From assembly GCA_019913005.1 (NCBI GenBank), contig JAIOHL010000078.1, positions 62,001 through 126,000 on the forward strand: a stretch of 64,000 nt of DNA, read 5' to 3'. The translations under genes were made by a program, and so were the position numbers. Below, piece after piece: positions 7,910-16,490 of this stretch (its first letter is position 1; every line of letters begins with the position of its first letter). Below the pieces are notes generated by a model. It was not told the DNA's origin. It saw only the letters and a program-made list of their open reading frames with translations, and did not search any database. This stretch comes from Anaerolineae bacterium (GTDB lineage Bacteria > Chloroflexota > Anaerolineae > Aggregatilineales > J027).

Positions 7910-8788
7910 TCACACACGCTGCATAACCTGTTTAATCCGGTCTTGATCGGTTAGGCTATAGGTCTCAAATTTACGCGGTAGTTCCGCATAATCCAGATGT
8001 TTGCCCCAACGCCCTACTTCAAAGGTGTAATGATAAACTGCGTTGAAATCAAATTCAATGCGTGCATTTCCTGACAATGGTACTTGCACATGGGAAGGCA
8101 GGGGTGTATCCACATCCAACAAATAGACCAACGTCGTCAAATTCGGGTTGATATGATGTCGTCCATCGGTTACAGCAATGGTGTAGGCGTGGGAATCAGG
8201 GGCGGAGGGATATGCGGGCACATTGGCGAGGGGGGAGACGCTTTGATGTAAAAAATCCAATTCAATGAGAGATGTGCCAGTGCGTAAGGCGGTTGTCCGA
8301 TTTTGCTGATAGCCAATTTCGCCGCTGCCGCCGTGTTTGTTGCTCGGCGAGAGCAGTTCAATGCGGGTGACGGGTCTCCCCCGTGTCTCGTGTCCCGTCA
8401 CTTGATAAATGGCGACGGCTGCGAGGGTGATTCCTTCATCATCGGGGAGGCTCGATACTTCGATGGTTTGAATGTGAGGGTCTTCCATCACACCGGCTGA
8501 TGGTGGGGCAGGGCGTTGGAAGGTGGCACCAGTACGGAAGATGGCGACATCTGGTTCGGGGCGGCGCTGAATGGTACTCTCAAAATCCTCCACCCAAATT
8601 TGAAGGGATTGTTCTGGTCGGGCGACAAAATCATCCGGGAGTAATTGATTGAGACTATCGGTGATATGATTGATGTGGCTGGTGTGAAAACTATGCCAAA
8701 TTGAAGGGCTTTCGATTGGAGTTTGGGCGATGCTATGCAGATGGGCATTAATCCCCCGGTAAGGATTTTTCATGGATTGAATGGGCAT
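7910..8788 (-). CDS. DUF4058 family protein
   Basis: A 292-residue soluble protein that fits the DUF4058 pattern: an N-terminal NPYRGINAHL...WHSFH segment, a middle PDVAIFR strand of nuclease-like appearance, RIELLSPSNK (the strongest family signature), and a C-terminal ELPRKF tail. The family is common in cyanobacteria and Chloroflexota and has no established function. The fold hints at a PD-(D/E)xK-like core, which I cannot confirm. The start has AAGGA 9 bases upstream, and the gap to the preceding HEAT-type gene is 5 bases, so the two are translated from one transcript. Confidence 0.8.
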   Translation of the reverse strand: MPIQSMKNPYRGINAHLHSIAQTPIESPSIWHSFHTSHINHITDSLNQLLPDDFVARPEQSLQIWVEDFESTIQRRPEPDVAIFRTGATFQRPAPPSAGVMEDPHIQTIEVSSLPDDEGITLAAVAIYQVTGHETRGRPVTRIELLSPSNKHGGSGEIGYQQNRTTALRTGTSLIELDFLHQSVSPLANVPAYPSAPDSHAYTIAVTDGRHHINPNLTTLVYLLDVDTPLPSHVQVPLSGNARIEFDFNAVYHYTFEVGRWGKHLDYAELPRKFETYSLTDQDRIKQVMQRV

Positions 8789-8793
8789 GATGG

Positions 8794-9408
8794 CTAATCC
8801 TTCAAAAATCTGCTCGCCAGTTTATATACCCGTGCCACTTTTTTAGACGATCTATCCCATGATGATAACTCAGTCCGAACTAAATCGGGATAGGTGCGGC
8901 TTATGTCGCGCAGTGCATTCCCCACCGATTTTCGGACGTATTCACTTTCATCGGCATGTAATTGGCTCAATAGCTGGATGGCAATTTGGGGGTGCTCGTC
9001 AAAATACGGGCGGCTTGTCCAAATGCGTAATCCTTCGGTCACGGCGCGGCGTACATGATGGTGATCATCGCCTAGCCAATCCCGAATAACCGGGAGGACA
9101 TTTTCATAACCCGTATCGGCACAAAATTGGTCAAAGGCCATTGCTAGGATTTCTTGCACACGCCAATTGTCATCGCGGCTGATTTGATCGTGCATAAATT
9201 GAAGGATGTCTTCAGACTCGGCTGCAAATCGTCCAAAAATAAAGGTCGCCAACATGCGTGCCTGATGTATCTCGCTTTTGAATAATTCATGGGCAAGGGA
9301 GATACAAATCTCAGGCGTTTGACTGGCGACCAACTCATCCGCCGCTTTTTTGATGTCGGTAAACCCGTGTTGGGTTTTTTGTACACGCTGGATGAGAGTA
9401 TCAATCAA
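8794..9408 (-). CDS. HEAT/AlkD-like DNA alkylation repeat protein
   Basis: A 204-residue all-helical protein. The C-terminal half carries SRPYFDEHP, then a helix with DESEYVRKSVGNALRDISRTYPDLV, which is typical of short AlkD-type/HEAT proteins annotated as DNA alkylation repeat proteins. AlkD enzymes excise N3/N7-alkylated bases, but the catalytic Asp/Trp/Arg set cannot be checked here, so a binding role is equally possible. The start is TTG, chosen because AGGA lies 7 bases before it and no suitable ATG exists. That ribosome site overlaps the stop codon of the Fe-S gene upstream, which indicates translational coupling. Confidence 0.78.
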   Translation of the reverse strand: MIDTLIQRVQKTQHGFTDIKKAADELVASQTPEICISLAHELFKSEIHQARMLATFIFGRFAAESEDILQFMHDQISRDDNWRVQEILAMAFDQFCADTGYENVLPVIRDWLGDDHHHVRRAVTEGLRIWTSRPYFDEHPQIAIQLLSQLHADESEYVRKSVGNALRDISRTYPDLVRTELSSWDRSSKKVARVYKLASRFLKD

Positions 9409-9417
9409 GGGCGATTC

Positions 9418-11622
9418 CTAAATGGCCTCCGCGACAATTTCCGAGACGTCCCGCACAACCAAATCTTCCACTGCCATTGATTGTTGGGCGCTGTTGAGCA
9501 TGACGGTGCAGAACGGGCAAGCCGTCGCAATCGTGGCGGGTTTTTCCAGCTTAACATTGGTGCCCACCTCACGCGCTGCGCCTGTGTGGTCGTAGGGAAT
9601 ATCCCCATTGAGCGCATTGACGGCCTCGGTTAGGCGCACCATGTTAACTGGTTGGGTTTGGTGGGTTTCCATAAAGACCTGAGCGCCGCCGCCGCCGCAA
9701 CACAATCCACGATCCCGACTGCGGGCCATTTCGACCAGATTGACACCGGGAATCGCCTCAATCATCTTGCGTGGGCTGTCATATTCATCATTATAGCGTC
9801 CGATGTAGCACGAATCATGATAGGTAATCTGCCTGACCGCCTCGGACATATCACCCGCCGACCCGTTGCGCGAATAGTCGGGTTTGATCTTGCCCTCCGC
9901 AATCAACTTGGCGATGTATTGGCTGTGATGCACTACGGTGTAGTTGCCACCAAAATCGGGGAATTCATTCTTGATGGTGTTAAAACAGTGCGGACAGTGG
10001 GTGATTATCGTATTGAATTCATATTGATTGAACGTCTCGATAATCCCCGGTACGGCTTCTTGATAGAGAGCTTCATTGCCGCCGCGCCGTGCCCATTCAC
10101 AGTGGCAGGTTTCTTCATCCCCCAACATGCCCCAATCTACCCCTGCCGCATTCAAAATCTTGGCAACGGCCCGACTGGTACGCTGCGAATTGGGATCAAA
10201 CGCCCCGGAGCAACCCACCCAATATAACACATCCACCTTTTTCTTTTCGGCCATGATGGGTGGCTCAAATTCAAGTTCTTCTGTCCATTTCAAACGCGAA
10301 TCACGGTTGTTCCAAGGATTACCCGAACGTTCGGCGTTGTTAAAGGTGGTGCCGAGTAGGGCTGGTGGCTCGCCTTCCATCAAAACCAGATGGCGGCGCA
10401 TATCCACGATGCTGTCCACATGCTCAATCAAGACTGGACATTCATAAACACAGGCGCGGCAGGTCGTACAAGCCCACAACGCATCTTTGCTGAGGAGTTC
10501 GCGCCCCTGATATTCCACCCCGATAATCGGCATGTCGTCGGGGTTGAATTGGTGGTCAGCGGCGGCAGAGGGATGTAACCCGACCCCCAATGGCCCACTG
10601 TAGAGATTCATGGCGGAGCGAATATCGAGAATGATTTGCTTGGGGTTCAGTGGAGTTCCCGCTAGATAAGCAGGGCAGGCGGCTTGGCAGCGTCCACATT
10701 CGGTACAGGCATCGCCATCCATCAATTGCGCCACGCGGAAGTCAGTCAGACGCCCCACGCCAAACTGCTCAACGTCGGGATTTTCGAGATCGAGTTTGGC
10801 AAGCTGACCGGGTTCACGGAAATTGCTAAAAAAGATATTGAGCGGACTGTAAATAGTGTGCTTGAGGGGGGTATCTACCAAAGTCACGATAAATACGGCG
10901 ACCTGAATGGCATGGAACCACCACATGCCGACATGCCAATCGCGCCAGAGCGATTCACTGTCACTCAGGATCAGCAGCCCTTGAGCCAACGTCCATCCCG
11001 CAAAGGAATAGCGCCCCCACGAATCGCCAATATAGTCGTTGAGCGCCGCCAAACGGAAGGCTTCGAGGATCAGTCCCGTCAGCACCAGCAGGAACAATTG
11101 GAACAAAACAGCATTAAATCCAACCGTCAGGGTCAATTTCTTGGGGCGGAGAGCATTGCGGCGATAGAGGGCATAACCGAGTCCACCCAGAAAGGCGAGC
11201 GTGAAGGCGTCTAGGGCAACCTCATAAACAACATAGGCGGCGTGTTTGAGTAATTTTTCATCGAGAATTTTGACAAAAAAATCTTGGTCAATCGTGGCGA
11301 GGGCTGTTCCGATAAACAGGGCCGTAAACCCGAAGAATATCCCTGCGTGCATCAGGCCGGGGGCGCGATCTCGCACTAAACGCGATTGGCCTAGCGCATA
11401 CTTGAGGACGCGCCCAATACGTTCGGGCAGGTGGTCAAATTGCAGTTCACCTTGCCCTTTACGCCAAATTTGCAAGCGTATCCATAGTCGCCCGATCAAA
11501 AGTAGCGTTGCGGCAAACATAAGGATATACAGATACATCTCGTGCCCTTCGACATTCCACATCGTCCAGCGACACGGCGTATCAAGATTGGTACACACTT
11601 TATCGGGAAAACCATCGGGCAT
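9418..11622 (-). CDS. Membrane Fe-S oxidoreductase (heterodisulfide reductase/FadF-like)
   Basis: A 734-residue protein in three parts. Residues 30-260 hold five or six membrane helices with His residues, resembling the NarI-type haem b subunit. Residues 290-420 hold two 4Fe-4S motifs, CTECGRCQAACPA and CTTCRACVYECPV. Residues 440-730 hold two CCG-type domains, with HCPHCF, CCGGGGAQ and a final CPFCTVML. This is the layout of HdrD/GlpC-like proteins such as B. subtilis FadF, which pass electrons between soluble donors such as ETF and the quinone pool. The donor here is unknown. The start has GGAG 9 bases upstream. The gene heads a leftward operon with the HEAT and DUF4058 genes. Confidence 0.88.
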   Translation of the reverse strand: MPDGFPDKVCTNLDTPCRWTMWNVEGHEMYLYILMFAATLLLIGRLWIRLQIWRKGQGELQFDHLPERIGRVLKYALGQSRLVRDRAPGLMHAGIFFGFTALFIGTALATIDQDFFVKILDEKLLKHAAYVVYEVALDAFTLAFLGGLGYALYRRNALRPKKLTLTVGFNAVLFQLFLLVLTGLILEAFRLAALNDYIGDSWGRYSFAGWTLAQGLLILSDSESLWRDWHVGMWWFHAIQVAVFIVTLVDTPLKHTIYSPLNIFFSNFREPGQLAKLDLENPDVEQFGVGRLTDFRVAQLMDGDACTECGRCQAACPAYLAGTPLNPKQIILDIRSAMNLYSGPLGVGLHPSAAADHQFNPDDMPIIGVEYQGRELLSKDALWACTTCRACVYECPVLIEHVDSIVDMRRHLVLMEGEPPALLGTTFNNAERSGNPWNNRDSRLKWTEELEFEPPIMAEKKKVDVLYWVGCSGAFDPNSQRTSRAVAKILNAAGVDWGMLGDEETCHCEWARRGGNEALYQEAVPGIIETFNQYEFNTIITHCPHCFNTIKNEFPDFGGNYTVVHHSQYIAKLIAEGKIKPDYSRNGSAGDMSEAVRQITYHDSCYIGRYNDEYDSPRKMIEAIPGVNLVEMARSRDRGLCCGGGGAQVFMETHQTQPVNMVRLTEAVNALNGDIPYDHTGAAREVGTNVKLEKPATIATACPFCTVMLNSAQQSMAVEDLVVRDVSEIVAEAI

Positions 11623-11659
11623 AATAAAAACGCTCCAATCAACAATGTATTTAGGTAAA

Positions 11660-11679
11660 AATCAAATCGTGGTTTGATT
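11660..11679. repeat. 20-base inverted repeat before the Fe-S gene
   Basis: AATCAAA and TTTGATT flank a 6-base loop. On the minus strand the hairpin is followed by TTTTACC, so it may be a weak terminator for the GNAT/TIR operon. It also lies 38 bases upstream of the Fe-S gene start and could be an operator. A -10-like TATACT lies just upstream on the minus strand. Confidence 0.5.
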
Positions 11680-11714
11680 ATGTAGTATAACGTAACAAAT
11701 CCAGCCTGCAAGCA

Positions 11715-12311
11715 TCACGGCGCATACCCCAAGCGTGCTTCCAGTTTCGCTTTGACTTCGGGCCATTCCTCATCGGTGACACTAAAATAGACCGAATGGC
11801 GATAATGACCGTCGGGCATGATATAGTGATTGCGCAGCACGCCCTCCCGTTTTGCGCCGATTTTTTCGATAGCCCGCTGGCTCTGCAAATTACGCGAATC
11901 GGTTTTGAGTTGCACGCGGATGGCTTTGAGATTTTCAAAGGCATGACGCAATAGCAAATATTTGGCTTCGGGATTAATCGCTGTGCTCTGATGCGTTTTG
12001 CCAATCCATGTGCTGCCGATTTCGAGACCGCGATGGGCCGGACGGATTTCCATAAAGGTCGTCACACCGACAGGCTGATTAGTTGCAACCTCGACTTGGC
12101 AAAAGGGGCACATATCGGGAACCGCCAGCAGATTTTGCAGATATTTCCGAAAGCCCGCTAGTGTCCATTCGGCGGGGACAGAGGCAAAATATTGAAAGGT
12201 ATCGGGCGACACGGCCTGCCATAACCCTTCGGCGTGGCGGTCAATGGTGAGAGGTTCAAGTTGCACAGCGCGTCCGGTTAAGGTCACAGGTGTTACCCAC
12301 GTTTGGCTCAT
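11715..12311 (-). CDS. GNAT acetyltransferase (RimJ/RimL type)
   Basis: A 198-residue protein of RimJ/RimL type: the N-terminal LTGRAVQLEPL strand, GLEIGSTWIG in the middle, NPEAKYLLLRHAFENL, a KTDSRNLQSQRAIEKIGAKREG helix-strand that binds acetyl-CoA, and the YFSVTDEEWP end. Such enzymes acetylate N-terminal or small amine groups with acetyl-CoA; the acceptor is unknown. The frame can begin at TTG 12323, but that codon overlaps the GAGGA ribosome site of the ATG at 12311, which I prefer. It is 12 bases after the TIR gene and probably the last gene of that transcript. Confidence 0.88.
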   Translation of the reverse strand: MSQTWVTPVTLTGRAVQLEPLTIDRHAEGLWQAVSPDTFQYFASVPAEWTLAGFRKYLQNLLAVPDMCPFCQVEVATNQPVGVTTFMEIRPAHRGLEIGSTWIGKTHQSTAINPEAKYLLLRHAFENLKAIRVQLKTDSRNLQSQRAIEKIGAKREGVLRNHYIMPDGHYRHSVYFSVTDEEWPEVKAKLEARLGYAP

Positions 12312-12323
12312 AATTGTCCTCAA

Positions 12324-13037
12324 TTAGCGAAATAGGCCGAATACCCCGCGCAACTGCTCCATGCCTGTATACATGGCGGCGGCGGTTTCTTCGGGGATGT
12401 AAATGACGTTCTTGAGTTGCAATTCTGGAAAAGGGCTTCCCGGCAGATCGTCGGGAGCAAATCCGCCATGCAGCACGGGGATGATGCGAGTATTGGGGGT
12501 TTCCAATGCCCAATGGATTTCGCGCTGGCAGTATTCGGATTGTAAAGTGGAAGGGCCGATGCAGGCGATAAATATAGTGCTGTTTTTGACCCGTCGTTCG
12601 AGCAAGTTATACCATTCGTCACCGGGGTCTATGCCGCGTATATCCAAAAATGGGGTAAAGCCATCTACGCGCAGTTCTGACCAGATGAATAGGGCAAGGG
12701 CGCTGCTGATGGAACGTCGGTAGGAAATGAATATCGAAACTGGGGGAGGGGCATTGAGTAGTTCAAAAGTCTTGGAGGTTAATTGGACAACAATCGGGTT
12801 GCCTTCACGAGCGATGGTCATGTAGCCGAGTGCCAGCATCAAGCTCAAGGCGGGCGGTTGGTTGTCCCAGACTTCTTGGACATATTGGCGCGGGCCGCCG
12901 TCGGTCAATTCACCCCGAAAATAGCTGAGTCTGGCATCCCATTTTTCGTTGATCGCGCCCCATGCAAGGTCATAGGCAAAACGCTGGATGCGCTGGAGGG
13001 GGTCTTTAGGGAGGGGTAAACCAAGCGGGTCGTCCAT
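12324..13037 (-). CDS. TIR-domain protein with uncharacterised N-terminal domain
   Basis: A 237-residue protein. Residues 98-237 form a TIR domain: VSIFISYRRS (box 1), a helix, then PFLDIRGIDPGDEWYNLLE, then FIACIGPSTLQSEYCQREI. Glu173 of the YCQRE motif occupies the place of the catalytic Glu of NAD-cleaving TIR domains. Residues 1-95 are mostly helical and end in a winged-helix-like strand pair (GNPIVVQLTSKTFELL); I do not recognise the family. Bacterial TIR proteins usually act in antiphage abortive infection by NAD depletion or signal synthesis. It follows the YcxB-like gene by 20 bases and the STAND-like gene one step further. Confidence 0.87.
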   Translation of the reverse strand: MDDPLGLPLPKDPLQRIQRFAYDLAWGAINEKWDARLSYFRGELTDGGPRQYVQEVWDNQPPALSLMLALGYMTIAREGNPIVVQLTSKTFELLNAPPPVSIFISYRRSISSALALFIWSELRVDGFTPFLDIRGIDPGDEWYNLLERRVKNSTIFIACIGPSTLQSEYCQREIHWALETPNTRIIPVLHGGFAPDDLPGSPFPELQLKNVIYIPEETAAAMYTGMEQLRGVFGLFR

Positions 13038-13057
13038 TGAATGACTCCGAATATGGC

Positions 13058-13567
13058 TTAATCGTAAAATTTCATTGGCACATCAAGTGCAAAAATGATT
13101 TTTTCAAAGGCGTCAATATCTTCTTGAGATTTAAAGGCATCAGCCGGAATCCAGTCAATCATCCGTCGTTGATAGAGCAAGTAGGATTCATCTGTGACGA
13201 CCAGTCTACGATATTCTGACCAGTGTGTTTTAGAGGACTTGCCTTTATCAACCTGACGTGCAACATGCTCCGAGTCAATGACATAAATGATTGACCTTTC
13301 AAATGCTCCACTTGTTCGCAAAGCATAATTGTCGGCCCATTCCTTAAACTTTCTCAGCGCAAAGAGAATCAACGTTATTACAACGAATCCTTGTGTAAGC
13401 GTTAGTACGGCTTGGAGGTCGCTATTGGGAAGAAGCGCTATAACCACAACAGTTAGTATGCCAATCCATATTTTTCCAATATGTCTTTGATAGGCTGGCT
13501 TACCCGTATCGCTGAGTTTTTTGACATCATCCGGTGTCAACCGAACAGGTTTAGTAATGATCGTCAT
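13058..13567 (-). CDS. Two-TM YcxB-like membrane protein
   Basis: A 169-residue protein with a basic start, two close hydrophobic segments at about residues 33-52 and 56-72, and a C-terminal soluble domain with WSEYRRLVVTDESYLLY and WIPADAF, the pattern of the YcxB-like C-terminal domain (PH-like fold). It lies 9 bases after the STAND-like gene and 20 bases before the TIR gene, so the three are likely co-transcribed. YcxB-like proteins are otherwise of unknown role. In this setting a membrane sensor or effector is possible but unproven. Confidence 0.75.
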   Translation of the reverse strand: MTIITKPVRLTPDDVKKLSDTGKPAYQRHIGKIWIGILTVVVIALLPNSDLQAVLTLTQGFVVITLILFALRKFKEWADNYALRTSGAFERSIIYVIDSEHVARQVDKGKSSKTHWSEYRRLVVTDESYLLYQRRMIDWIPADAFKSQEDIDAFEKIIFALDVPMKFYD

Positions 13568-13576
13568 GGCCTAACC

Positions 13577-15967
13577 CTAAGTATTGGCCTCATACGCGGC
13601 TTGGGCGTAGACCTGCAAATCGCTTTCAATAGGAGCAAAAGTGTACCCTTCCCGTATTAAGCGATCATAACGGCCTTTGGCACGTCCCAAAAAACGCAGG
13701 GCATCATCGGAGGGGTCAAGGTCTACCGAGGCTTCTAACAGCCGGATGGCCTGTGGCAGTTGACCAGCATCGGTCAAAAGCAACCTCCCCAAGTCGAGGG
13801 TGATTTGGGTGATGGAGGCCCGATCTCCGGCAACGAGTGCTAAATAAAGCGCCTGCCGACTATAATAGATAGCCCAATCGTAATAGCTCTCGGCTTCGGC
13901 GACAAAGGCGAGGTTGGTTAATTGGAAACGTTCATCCTCAATATCACCCATTTCACGGGCGATTTGCAGCGCCAGCATGTGACGTTGACCTGCTTCTTTC
14001 CAGCGACCCATACGACCAAAGGCCGTGCCGAGATTGCCTAATGCGCGTCCCTGTAAATCACGGCGCCCAACCTGCTCAAAACGAGCAGCAGATTGAGCCA
14101 GCACAATCGTAGCCTCCTGAAAATCGCCCTTGTCTAAGAGGGTCGTGGCGAGTTTGCCCTGTGCTAACCCAATGGCTACGGCATCCCCCGATTTTTCAAG
14201 TATCTCGACTGCTTCCTGATAGGTTTTCAGGGCATTGTCATAGTTACCCTCTAGAACAGAGGCATCGCCCATCACCGTGACAATCCGCCCTTTGCGACCC
14301 GGATAGTGTTCACCGTTAATCATCTCGATGGCATGTTGGGCGGCTTCAATTGCCTGTTGGGGTTCGTTTAAAGTCAGGAGTACCGCCGCCAAATTTTCGT
14401 AAATCATCAAACGCCGACTGTCATCGCCTGACTCTTGGCTGAGGGTGACAGCCAATTGATATTTGGGTACGGCGAGTTCGGGTTGCTTATGGCGGGTATA
14501 CCAATCGCCCAACGCCATTGCCAATTTAAGCGCATGTGCCCGATTGCTGTTCGCAGTGGCTTCTTCGAGGGCAATTTCAAGGGTCTCCCGCGACAGGGTG
14601 CGGATGGCCTCGGTGTCAATCACCATACGAGTCGGTTCATCGGGTGGGAGAGGCGGTAAATCGGGTGGCAGGGTCTTAAATTCTTGAGTCGCTTCCGGCA
14701 CAAAGGGCTTAATAGATTGTCCCGGTTTTTCAGATTGGCTCGTCAGCAGTCGCCCCAACAGTGCATAAAATCCTTGATAGCCGCGTGCGTGGATGACATT
14801 TTGAGTGCCATGCTGTCCCAATAGTTTAAATAGGGTCTCCAGCGTATCAAATTGCTGGGTGGTGGCGGCGTAACGGGCTGTACCCCATAGATTATCCATC
14901 TCGCGTGCCAGATGGTCATAGGCGGTGGGATCAGGTTCACCCGCGTGCAGCTTCACAAATTTCATCGTATTGTTCAAAATGCGGTTGCGGGTGGCCTCTA
15001 ATTTGTTTTGGGCCTGCAAACGTGAACGGGCAAATGTCCGTGCCAAATCATGAACCCTATAAAAGGGCGGGTGGTCGGCGAGGCGAACTTCGTCACAAAA
15101 TCCATGATTGACAAGGTGTTGAAGAATCCCCGGTAGGGTGCGTTCTGACACTCCACTGATCGCGCTTAATAATGGAATGCCAATGCGGTCAGTGAATAAT
15201 GATCCCAGCAGCAAAAATAGGCCCTGTGCTGGCGCATCCAATAGTCCATAGCCCGCTGCCAATACGCCTAATGTCCGGTTTTCGGGGCCGACAGGGGTTT
15301 CGGGCAACAGGCTGGTAAAATGCGTTTGGGTGACATTGGCATTCGTGATTTGTTTGGCCGCCATCACAAGTCCAAGAGGATGCCCTTGAATGTAATGCAG
15401 GAACGGCGCAAGCAGAGCAGTGCGGGTTTGTTCATCTAACTGGGCGGCATGGCGATAAAACTGTTCACTGTCTTTGTCGTTCAGTTTGTCTAACTGAAAA
15501 ATTGTCCATTGGCCGTCTACTGGGACGCCGCTGGTAATCATAACTGGGTGATGAGGGGGGATACACTGCTTCAGAAATTGGGTAATCACCCCAACCGACA
15601 ATGGCCCATCTAAAACCAGCAGGGGGCGATTTTGCTCCAACAGGGCCTGCGCCATATCCAGTTGGGTGGGGACATCATCGGTTGCTAAGGCCGAAATCCC
15701 ATAGGTGCGTGCCACCCGATTGGACAGCATGAGTACATCGTCATAATAGACCGGAAACCACAACACACCGCCGGGGCGCTCTACAAACTGCGCGGCGACA
15801 CTGGCAGCCAACCCACGCCGCCCAATTCCTGATGCTCCATAGAGCCAAACGACATCCCCCGCCGCTACCAAATCACGCAGGCGTTTCAGTTCACCCGCTC
15901 GGCCAAAAAGCGGATTAGGGGGTGTGACGGGCAGCACCTCAACCGAATGAATGGGTTTTTCCAGCAT
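13577..15967 (-). CDS. STAND/NB-ARC-like protein with TPR repeats and degenerate P-loop
   Basis: A 796-residue protein. Residues 18-290 resemble an NB-ARC/MalT-type module: NPLFGRAGELKRL, then GASGIGRRG where a P-loop GxxxxGKT should be (residues 44-52), then LLVLDGPLS (Walker B place) and VMITSGVP (sensor 1 place). A winged-helix-like section follows (about 290-340). Residues 440-780 form about eight TPR units (for example LAMALGDWYTRHKQPELAVPKYQLAV and ALGNLGTAFGRMGRWKEAGQRHMLAL). The P-loop Lys and Thr are both replaced, and the sensor Arg is Gly, so ATP hydrolysis is doubtful. It heads a probable operon with the YcxB-like and TIR genes. Confidence 0.82.
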   Translation of the reverse strand: MLEKPIHSVEVLPVTPPNPLFGRAGELKRLRDLVAAGDVVWLYGASGIGRRGLAASVAAQFVERPGGVLWFPVYYDDVLMLSNRVARTYGISALATDDVPTQLDMAQALLEQNRPLLVLDGPLSVGVITQFLKQCIPPHHPVMITSGVPVDGQWTIFQLDKLNDKDSEQFYRHAAQLDEQTRTALLAPFLHYIQGHPLGLVMAAKQITNANVTQTHFTSLLPETPVGPENRTLGVLAAGYGLLDAPAQGLFLLLGSLFTDRIGIPLLSAISGVSERTLPGILQHLVNHGFCDEVRLADHPPFYRVHDLARTFARSRLQAQNKLEATRNRILNNTMKFVKLHAGEPDPTAYDHLAREMDNLWGTARYAATTQQFDTLETLFKLLGQHGTQNVIHARGYQGFYALLGRLLTSQSEKPGQSIKPFVPEATQEFKTLPPDLPPLPPDEPTRMVIDTEAIRTLSRETLEIALEEATANSNRAHALKLAMALGDWYTRHKQPELAVPKYQLAVTLSQESGDDSRRLMIYENLAAVLLTLNEPQQAIEAAQHAIEMINGEHYPGRKGRIVTVMGDASVLEGNYDNALKTYQEAVEILEKSGDAVAIGLAQGKLATTLLDKGDFQEATIVLAQSAARFEQVGRRDLQGRALGNLGTAFGRMGRWKEAGQRHMLALQIAREMGDIEDERFQLTNLAFVAEAESYYDWAIYYSRQALYLALVAGDRASITQITLDLGRLLLTDAGQLPQAIRLLEASVDLDPSDDALRFLGRAKGRYDRLIREGYTFAPIESDLQVYAQAAYEANT

Positions 15968-16026
15968 GGGTTAGCTCGATTAGTGGTGATTTCAAAATGA
16001 TTATTTAGGCGAACAAATTTTATAGA

Positions 16027-16281
16027 CTAGTTGTTCTCTGGCGGTAGCACCGATGGAAGTTCGCTTTCGGGCACGTCTTTCCATTTCAGGCCTTCTTCGG
16101 GCAGCAGCACCGGAATGCCATCCCGAATGGGATATTTATAACCAGAATCGTCACAGACCAGCCACATATTGTTGACCAAACGCAGGCGTCCGGGATCATC
16201 CCCTTTGGTTTTGTCATGCACGCCGACTGGACAGCGGAGGATATTCAATAAGTCTTCGGAAATTGGCGCTTGATTGCCCAT
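16027..16281 (-). CDS. Trm112-family small protein
   Basis: An 84-residue protein with the Trm112/DUF343 pattern: ISEDLLNILRCPVG at the start, a middle NNMWLVCDDSG strand and YPIRDGIPVLLPEEG. Trm112 proteins act as zinc-bound activators of methyltransferases in eukaryotes and archaea; bacterial members are short and of uncertain role. Only two Cys (CP and VCDD) are visible instead of the four of zinc-binding forms. The frame opens at 16326, but the ATG at 16281 starts the conserved part and has AAGGA upstream, though at 11 bases. It stands alone between divergent or unrelated neighbours. Confidence 0.72.
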   Translation of the reverse strand: MGNQAPISEDLLNILRCPVGVHDKTKGDDPGRLRLVNNMWLVCDDSGYKYPIRDGIPVLLPEEGLKWKDVPESELPSVLPPENN

Positions 16282-16418
16282 GAAAATAGCCATCCTTCTC
16301 TGGTGAGTTTCAAAAGTCGTTTTCAATTATACAAAAATTGTGCAAAATTACTCGTCTCTGTACAAAGGTGTGGCAAAATTAGAAGTTGAAAAATGGTTGA
16401 GATTTCGGTTTAATTCAG

Positions 16419-16445
16419 TTGACTTTTAACGCTTGTCGTTATAGT
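16419..16445 (+). promoter_or_regulatory. Possible promoter of the response regulator
   Basis: TTGACT (16419-16424) and TATAGT (16440-16445) are separated by 15 bases, which is short. No better pair is seen in this 209-base gap. Confidence 0.4.
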
Positions 16446-16490
16446 CTGAAGGCTTGATGTTTTGCGACTACATGAGGAAGTAGGTAGGTC

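Noticed and set aside
9652-10227. A 191-codon open frame on + inside the Fe-S gene
   Set aside because: It is antisense to the clear Fe-S motifs, has no family pattern and no ribosome site; long shadow frames are common here.
10684-11214. A 176-codon open frame on + inside the Fe-S gene
   Set aside because: Same reason; it is a frame shadow of the membrane part.
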